DNA of 9,140 nucleotides from JANOBJ01 sp031411575 (GTDB lineage Bacteria; Pseudomonadota; Gammaproteobacteria; Burkholderiales; Burkholderiaceae_C): the NCBI GenBank assembly GCA_031411575.1, contig JANOBJ010000053.1:1-9140 (forward strand), read 5' to 3'. Position numbers and translations under genes: made by a program. This document shows positions 5,048-9,140 of the stretch, piece by piece (the stretch's first letter is position 1; each line of letters opens with the position of its first letter). The notes under the pieces are model-generated. The model searched no databases, was not told the DNA's origin, and saw nothing but the letters and a program-made list of their open reading frames with translations.

Positions 5048-7117
5048 TCAGACCGCGCTGGGCGCCTGGACTGTTGCATCCGCGTCAGCCTCGTTCATGT
5101 CCACCGCGATCGCAATCGGCCCGGCCACGGGTTCTTCGTCTTCTTCGTCAGCGCCCGGCTGCGGCGTGGCGTCGTCTGGCGTGTCCAGCCGCTCGATCAC
5201 GGTCCCGTTCACATCCAGCGTGATTTCATCAACATCGCCGAGCCGTACGCGCACCCGCGCGCCGCGCGGCAGATCCACCGTGCCGACGGGCAGCACCAGC
5301 GGCAACTCGTCGGCGCGGACCAACGTCGGGCCGCTGCCCGACTTGAACACCGTGGCGGTGAGTTCGGGGATGCCCTGCTGCTCCAGGTACTTGAGCGTCC
5401 AGAAACGCTCCATGCCGGCCTGATAGCCGTTGTAGGCGCCGTAGGCGGCGTCAAACCCCGAAATGATGGAAAACAGTTCGGCGTCCCTGGGCTTGAACGG
5501 GGCCGCCAGTGCCGCCGTCTTGCCGTGTCGGGCGCAGGCGATGATCTGCCACTGGTTCACCAGGTCGGTGTAGCGGCGCAGCGGCGAGGTGCTCCAGGCA
5601 TAGCTTTTGACGCCGATGCCCGCGTGCGGCAAGGCCTTGGTGCCCATCCGCACCTTGATGCCCGGCGACAGGCTGGCCTGGCTGCGGTAGATGCCGGGCA
5701 CGCCGTGCTCGGCCAGCCAGCCGCCCCAGGTGCTGTTGGCCAGAATCATGGCCTCGGCGACGATCAGGTCCAGTGGCGCGCCGCGCTGGCGAACGCTGAT
5801 CTGCACGGTTTCATGCCCGGAAGGCTCCGCGCCGGCGTTGCCGGACAGCCGGAAGTTGTAATCGGGCCGGTTGAAGGTCTCGGGCTTGCCGCGTACCACT
5901 TCGCGCTGCGCCTTCAGGTGTTTGGCCAAGCGATATAAAAATGATAGCAAACTATGACCTACTGATGAGGGCAGCAGGTCACTTTGATGCTCAGAAGCCG
6001 GATTGTCGAGCCATTCGGCCGTGACCACCGTATCGAGCTGGTCATGCCGCAGATTGGCAACGATGGGCACGCGTTCCAGGCGCGTTTCATTCGACCGGAT
6101 GGCCAGCGTGGCCTCGTCCAGCGTCACGTACAGCGACACGGCGGGGCAGTCGCGCCCCTCCAACAACGTGTAGGCCTGCACCACGTCGTCAGGCAGCATG
6201 GTGACCTTGTAGCCAGGCATGTAGACGGTGGACAGCCGCGCGCGGCCGACTTGGTCCACCGGGCTGCCCGGCGCGATGGCCAGCGCGGGCGCGGCGATGT
6301 GGATGCCCAGCGTGACGGTACCGGTGCCCAAGCCCTGCAGCGACAGCGCATCGTCGATTTCGGTGGTCTGCGAGTCGTCAATCGAGAACGCCTGCACATT
6401 GGCCAGCGGCAGTTCGTCGCGGATGGCGGGCGCCTCCAGCGGGGGAAATGCCGTGCCTTTGGGAAAGTTCTCGAACAAAAAGCGCTTCCAGTGGAACTGG
6501 TAAGCCGAATCGATCGCACCGGCCTTTTGCAGCAAGTCCAGCGGCGCGAGATGGCTGGTGCGCGACGCATCCACCACCGCCTTGTACTCGGGCGCGTTCT
6601 TGTCGGGCCGGAACAGGATCTTGTAGAGCTGTTCGCGGATGGGCGGCGGGCAGCGCCCGTGGGCCAGGTCATCGGCCCAGCCGGCAATCTGCGCCTGGAG
6701 CTGCTTTTTCTTCTCGATCGCGGCCAGCGCCTGCGCAATGATCTCGGCCGGCGCCTTGCGGAAGCGCCCCTTGCCCGCGCGCCGGAAGTAGTGCGGCGCC
6801 TCGAACAGCCGGAACAGCGCCGCGGCCTGCTGCTCCTGGCTGGGCTTGTCGTTGAAATACTCACGCGCCAGATCGGCAAAGCCAAACTCGTCTTCCGGCG
6901 CGAATTCCCACGCCAGATCGAGCTCGATCTGCTGGCTCAACGTCTGTGCGGCGCCAATCAGCTCGGCCGGCGCGGGCTTGTCAAACCGCAGCAACAGGTT
7001 GGCCGACTTGACCTTGACGCGCTTGCCGCTGTCCAGCTCTACCTGCGCGGAGGCCTCGGCCTCCGACAGTACACGCCCCGACATGAACTTGCCGGCTTCT
7101 TCAAACAATACAAACAT
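5048..7117 (-). CDS. RNB-domain (RNase II/R superfamily) exoribonuclease
   Basis: This 689-residue protein of the RNase II/RNase R superfamily is predicted to degrade RNA hydrolytically from the 3' end. The N-terminal region, about 1-230, is not a canonical cold-shock domain by eye. The RNB domain starts near 235. Its metal-binding motif SIDDSQTTEIDDALSL (245-260) supplies Asp247, Asp255 and Asp256, with Glu253 where RNase II has the third of its four aspartates. The second hallmark, STSPLRRYTDLVNQW (509-523), carries the catalytic-type arginines. A small beta-rich segment, about 585-645, is compatible with an S1-like domain, and an acidic tail follows (DEEDEEP and onward). Residues about 379-395 are encoded by an interspersed repeat inserted in frame. 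The ATG at 7117 is used; no strong Shine-Dalgarno motif is visible. The TonB-like gene follows after 50 bp. It is shorter than RNase R and belongs to a less-studied branch. Confidence 0.92.
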   Translation of the reverse strand: MFVLFEEAGKFMSGRVLSEAEASAQVELDSGKRVKVKSANLLLRFDKPAPAELIGAAQTLSQQIELDLAWEFAPEDEFGFADLAREYFNDKPSQEQQAAALFRLFEAPHYFRRAGKGRFRKAPAEIIAQALAAIEKKKQLQAQIAGWADDLAHGRCPPPIREQLYKILFRPDKNAPEYKAVVDASRTSHLAPLDLLQKAGAIDSAYQFHWKRFLFENFPKGTAFPPLEAPAIRDELPLANVQAFSIDDSQTTEIDDALSLQGLGTGTVTLGIHIAAPALAIAPGSPVDQVGRARLSTVYMPGYKVTMLPDDVVQAYTLLEGRDCPAVSLYVTLDEATLAIRSNETRLERVPIVANLRHDQLDTVVTAEWLDNPASEHQSDLLPSSVGHSLLSFLYRLAKHLKAQREVVRGKPETFNRPDYNFRLSGNAGAEPSGHETVQISVRQRGAPLDLIVAEAMILANSTWGGWLAEHGVPGIYRSQASLSPGIKVRMGTKALPHAGIGVKSYAWSTSPLRRYTDLVNQWQIIACARHGKTAALAAPFKPRDAELFSIISGFDAAYGAYNGYQAGMERFWTLKYLEQQGIPELTATVFKSGSGPTLVRADELPLVLPVGTVDLPRGARVRVRLGDVDEITLDVNGTVIERLDTPDDATPQPGADEEDEEPVAGPIAIAVDMNEADADATVQAPSAV
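5934..5981. repeat. Interspersed palindromic repeat, copy 2 (inside the ribonuclease gene)
   Basis: This is the second copy of the element at 1653-1700, identical over TAGCAAACTATGACC and similar on both sides. It forms two nested structures. ATAG-CAAA-CTAT lies at 5944-5955. A 9-bp stem, TGACCTACT (5955-5963) with AGCAGGTCA (5973-5981), encloses a 9-base loop. The one imperfect pair is A-C on the plus strand but G-U in the ribonuclease mRNA strand. It is translated in frame as SDLLPSSVGHSLLSFLY. Confidence 0.78.
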
Positions 7118-7195
7118 GGCAGAGATTGTCCCATGGGGGTGCGGCGCCGGGTCTTGGGCCGGCTTCAGGCGGGCGTGGAGTGGATGAGAGCCGTC

Positions 7196-7810
7196 TCAAG
7201 CCAGGTCGAGAAAGGCAAACACTTCGTCGATGTGATCGTCAAAATCGCTGATGGCATGGTCACTGCCCGCCAGCAACCGGATGCGCGCGCCGGCGTAGCG
7301 CGCGGTCATTTCGCGCCAATCCAGCACCTCGTCGCCCTTGGCGATCACCGCGAAGGTGCGCTCCGGCCGGCTCAGGCCGCAGCGCAGGGCGCGCAACTCG
7401 TCCACAAAGGCGGGTGCGAAGAGAAACCGCTCCTGCGGGTCGTGCCAGGACGTTTGCTCACCGATGTGCGAGGCCAGGTCACGTGCCGGCTCGACCGCGG
7501 GGTTGAGCAGCACCGCGCGGCAGCCCGTCTGCTCGGCGACCCAGCTCGCGTAGTAGCCGCCCAGGGAAGAGCCGACCACCGCCATCGATTCATGCGGCCA
7601 GTCGGCCGTACCCCGATCAATCAGCGCCATCGCCTCACGCGGGGACGGCGGCAACTGCGGACACCACCAAGTGACCTCTGGATGCCGCTGTGCCACGCGG
7701 GCCGCGACCTTATGCGCCTTGGTGGACAGCGGCGACGAGCGGAAGCCGTGGAGGTAGAGCAGGTGGGTGGTCGCCAGATGGTCGGGCTTCTTCGATGCGA
7801 CTTTATTCAC
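7196..7810 (-). CDS. YqiA/UPF0227-type alpha/beta-hydrolase (esterase)
   Basis: This 204-residue alpha/beta-hydrolase resembles the YqiA/YcfP (UPF0227) esterases of bacterial cytosol; the physiological substrate is unknown. LLYLHGFRSSPLSTKA (17-32) is the oxyanion-hole region. VVGSSLGGYYASW (78-90) is the nucleophile elbow with Ser82. The acid is probably Asp160 (AKGDEVLDW), and His185 (GSDHAISDF) completes the triad. There is no signal peptide. The GTG at 7808-7810 is chosen because AAGGGG lies 5 bases upstream and the product then has the family's usual length. An open extension to 7903 would run into the divergent regulatory region and adds non-homologous residues. It heads the minus-strand run, 78 bp before the ribonuclease, and is divergent from the RTX gene. 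Confidence 0.88.
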   Translation of the reverse strand: MNKVASKKPDHLATTHLLYLHGFRSSPLSTKAHKVAARVAQRHPEVTWWCPQLPPSPREAMALIDRGTADWPHESMAVVGSSLGGYYASWVAEQTGCRAVLLNPAVEPARDLASHIGEQTSWHDPQERFLFAPAFVDELRALRCGLSRPERTFAVIAKGDEVLDWREMTARYAGARIRLLAGSDHAISDFDDHIDEVFAFLDLA

Positions 7811-7815
7811 GGTTA

Positions 7816-7821
7816 CCCCTT
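7816..7821 (-). promoter_or_regulatory. Ribosome-binding site of the YqiA-type esterase
   Basis: AAGGGG on the minus strand lies 5 bases before the GTG at 7810. It decides the start in favour of GTG over the longer open frame reaching 7903. Confidence 0.7.
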
Positions 7822-7850
7822 GTGGCGCACATTCCAAGTCGAATATCCCC

Positions 7851-7861
7851 TCACCGGGTGA
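7851..7861. promoter_or_regulatory. Perfect 11-bp palindrome next to the RTX promoter
   Basis: TCACC-G-GGTGA is a perfect inverted repeat whose last base touches the TTGACG -35-like hexamer at 7862. Its location between two divergent genes makes it a candidate operator. No regulator is encoded in the window, and an arm of 5 bp can occur by chance. Confidence 0.35.
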
Positions 7862-7891
7862 TTGACGACTCGTGCGGCGGCTTGGTATACA
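7862..7891 (+). promoter_or_regulatory. Candidate sigma70-type promoter of the RTX gene
   Basis: TTGACG (7862-7867, 5 of 6 consensus bases) and TATACA (7886-7891, 4 of 6) are separated by 18 bp. Transcription would start near 7898, giving a leader of nearly 60 bases. A weaker alternative is TTGTTA (7904-7909) with ATTAAT (7927-7932) at 17 bp. The region is visibly AT-richer than the flanking genes. Confidence 0.5.
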
Positions 7892-7909
7892 TTGAGACTG
7901 CATTTGTTA

Positions 7910-7925
7910 CGACTAGACACAGTCG
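7910..7925. promoter_or_regulatory. Inverted repeat in the RTX leader
   Basis: CGACT and AGTCG flank a 6-base spacer AGACAC. With the upstream promoter it lies just after the transcription start; with the alternative promoter it fills the -35/-10 spacer. Both positions would suit a repressor site. It could also form a short leader hairpin. The arms are only 5 bp. Confidence 0.35.
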
Positions 7926-7955
7926 AATTAATTATTTCAACCGAGGCAAGCGCAC

Positions 7956-9140
7956 ATGGCAACCATTCCCGGCACTGAGTTCAATGACAACCTCCCGGGC
8001 ACGGTGGACCCGGACCTGATCACCGGCCTCGGTGGAAATGACAGCATCAGCGGTGGCGGCGGTGCGGACACGATCAGCGCCGGAGCAGGAAACGATACCG
8101 TCGTCGCCGGCGCGGGCAATGAACTCATCGACGGGGGTACCAGTGTTGATGACGAAGACACGATAACCTACCGACTCGCGACGGCCGCAGTACTGGTCAA
8201 CTTGGCCACCGGCGCGGTCTCGGGCGGATCGGGAAACGACACGATCTCCGGTTTCGAAATCGTGGTGGGATCAGATTTCAATGACACCTTGGTTGGCTCC
8301 AATGCGGGTGTGGACCCGAACGGGACTTACGAAGGTTTTGTCGGCGGGCTAGGCGACGACAGCATTGACGGCGCCGGCGGTTACGATTACGTGGACTACA
8401 CCTCGGCGAGCGGACCCGTCACGATCAACCTCGCGACGGGGTTGGTCACGGGAGCCGCCGGAAACGACTCACTGTCGGGTATCGAAGCGGCTCTCGGATC
8501 AAATTTTGCCGATTCCATCACCGGCTCGGCAGGTGACGACACACTGGGTGGCGCGCTGGGTGTCGATACGTTGGACGGGGGTGCTGGCATCGACATCCTC
8601 TACTTTGGCGACGCGACCGGCGGCGTGAACGTCAATTTGGGAACTGGCGTGGTCAGCGGAGCGGACGGTGCTGATTCGATCACGGGTTTCGAGGGCATCT
8701 TTGGGTCAGATTTCAACGATGTGTTGACCGGCGATGGTGGCGATAACCGCATTGAAGGCTTTGCCGGCAATGACCTGATCGATGGCGGCGCGGGCAACGA
8801 CACGCTCTGGGGTAACGAAGGGTCTGACACGTTGATTGGTGGCGCCGGCAACGATTTTCTGTATGGCGGCCCCATCACTGACCGCATTAATTACACCGAC
8901 CTCAATCTGGTCAGCTATGCCAGCGCCGTGAGCGGGGTGAACATCAATCTTTCTGGTCTCACGGGCGATGGCAGTCTTGGCACTGGCACCGCAACCGATG
9001 GCCTGGGCGGCGTGGACACTCTGGTCAACGTCAATTTCGTCATCGCGTCGGCCGGAAACGACACCATCCTGGGCAGTACGGCGCTGATCTTCGAGCAATT
9101 TGAAGGCGGCTTGGGCGACGACACCATCGATGGCGGAGTC
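7956..9140 (+). CDS. RTX (haemolysin-type calcium-binding repeat) protein, 3' partial
   Basis: An open frame of 395 codons runs to the window end without a stop. It starts at ATG 7956, nine bases after GAGG (7943-7946). The product begins MATIPGTEFNDNLPGT and enters RTX-type GGxGxD repeats at once (GGNDSISGG, GAGNDTVVAG, GGAGNDTLWG, GGAGNDFLYGG, GGLGDDTIDGG). Such repeats fold into a calcium-binding parallel beta-roll outside the cell. There is no signal peptide, which fits type I secretion with a C-terminal signal beyond the window. From residue 69 the repeats form larger modules, each opening with a Y-x-x-A...V-x-x-NL motif and continuing through GxxGNDxxSGFE and GSxFNDxLxG. No enzymatic domain is visible in this part. 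No type I transporter gene lies in the window. Adhesin, matrix or S-layer-like roles are possible; function is not assigned. Confidence 0.9.
   Translation, partial: MATIPGTEFNDNLPGTVDPDLITGLGGNDSISGGGGADTISAGAGNDTVVAGAGNELIDGGTSVDDEDTITYRLATAAVLVNLATGAVSGGSGNDTISGFEIVVGSDFNDTLVGSNAGVDPNGTYEGFVGGLGDDSIDGAGGYDYVDYTSASGPVTINLATGLVTGAAGNDSLSGIEAALGSNFADSITGSAGDDTLGGALGVDTLDGGAGIDILYFGDATGGVNVNLGTGVVSGADGADSITGFEGIFGSDFNDVLTGDGGDNRIEGFAGNDLIDGGAGNDTLWGNEGSDTLIGGAGNDFLYGGPITDRINYTDLNLVSYASAVSGVNINLSGLTGDGSLGTGTATDGLGGVDTLVNVNFVIASAGNDTILGSTALIFEQFEGGLGDDTIDGGV
8160..9140 (+). repeat. Tandem diverged modules within the RTX gene
   Basis: Four modules can be drawn by eye: about 8160-8387, 8388-8594, 8595-8906 and 8907 to the window end (76, 69, 104 and at least 78 residues). 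The first three share NLATG/NLGTG, a G-D/N-D patch, GFE/GIE and GSxFxD. Related DNA words recur, such as GATCAGATTTCAATGA near 8270 and GGTCAGATTTCAACGATG near 8705. The third is lengthened by extra nonapeptide repeats. The fourth keeps the NL motif but then diverges. Confidence 0.7.

Noticed and set aside
3978..5423. Plus-strand open frame of 481 codons opposite mtgA, the TonB-like gene and the ribonuclease end
   Set aside because: It spans three genes on the other strand and ends in Ser/Arg/Thr-rich low-complexity sequence; a composition artefact.
5984..7861. Long plus-strand open frame of 625 codons opposite the ribonuclease and esterase
   Set aside because: It is antisense to two well-supported genes, is rich in Arg/Gln/Gly/Ala as expected of a GC-rich shadow frame, and shows no recognisable domain.
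7811..7903. Upstream in-frame extension of the YqiA-type esterase
   Set aside because: A good AAGGGG ribosome-binding site precedes the GTG at 7810, and the extension would overlap the divergent promoter region.
7937..9127. Several minus-strand open frames opposite the RTX gene
   Set aside because: They mirror the repeat periodicity of the RTX gene (Pro/Ser/Val-rich translations) and have no independent support.
8010..9140. CRISPR-like periodic repeats in the RTX region
   Set aside because: The periodicity follows codons of glycine/aspartate repeats in one open frame; there are no identical repeats with unique spacers.

Overview
The window is GC-rich and densely coding. Gene content and order point to a betaproteobacterium of the order Burkholderiales, most likely Comamonadaceae-like. 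The pointers are lpxC facing ruvC, a YnbB-type CdsA next to a PlsC, mtgA beside a TonB-like gene and an RNB-family ribonuclease, and a short AT-rich interspersed palindromic repeat of a kind I associate with that family. The taxonomic call is inference from gene families, not a database match.

Left end, plus strand (1-1076): the 3' part of lpxC (lipid A synthesis) followed by a 58-residue two-helix membrane protein. These converge on ruvC across a 22-bp gap filled by a GC-rich hairpin.

Middle, minus strand (7810 down to 1099): seven genes run in one direction. In transcription order they are a YqiA/UPF0227-type serine esterase, an RNB-domain ribonuclease, a TonB-like envelope protein, mtgA (peptidoglycan glycosyltransferase), a PlsC-like lysophosphatidate acyltransferase, a CdsA/YnbB-like phosphatidate cytidylyltransferase (ATGA overlap with plsC), and ruvC. 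The common theme is envelope construction: MtgA makes glycan strands, PlsC and CdsA perform two successive phospholipid steps, and LpxC makes the lipid A precursor. RNA turnover and Holliday-junction resolution genes are interleaved.

Right end, plus strand (7956-9140): the start of a large RTX (haemolysin-type calcium-binding repeat) protein that runs off the window. It is divergent from the esterase across a 145-bp region holding a good sigma70-like promoter and two small palindromes. The visible 395 residues are almost wholly glycine/aspartate-rich repeats, grouped in diverged modules of about 70-105 residues. There is no N-terminal signal peptide, as expected for a type I secretion substrate.

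The most notable structure is a two-copy imperfect repeat of about 48 bp (1653-1700 and 5934-5981). One copy lies wholly inside the ribonuclease reading frame and is translated as about 17 residues. The other supplies the last codons and stop of the CdsA-like gene and forms the leader of ruvC. I found no CRISPR array, RNA gene, insertion sequence or convincing new multi-gene defence system.
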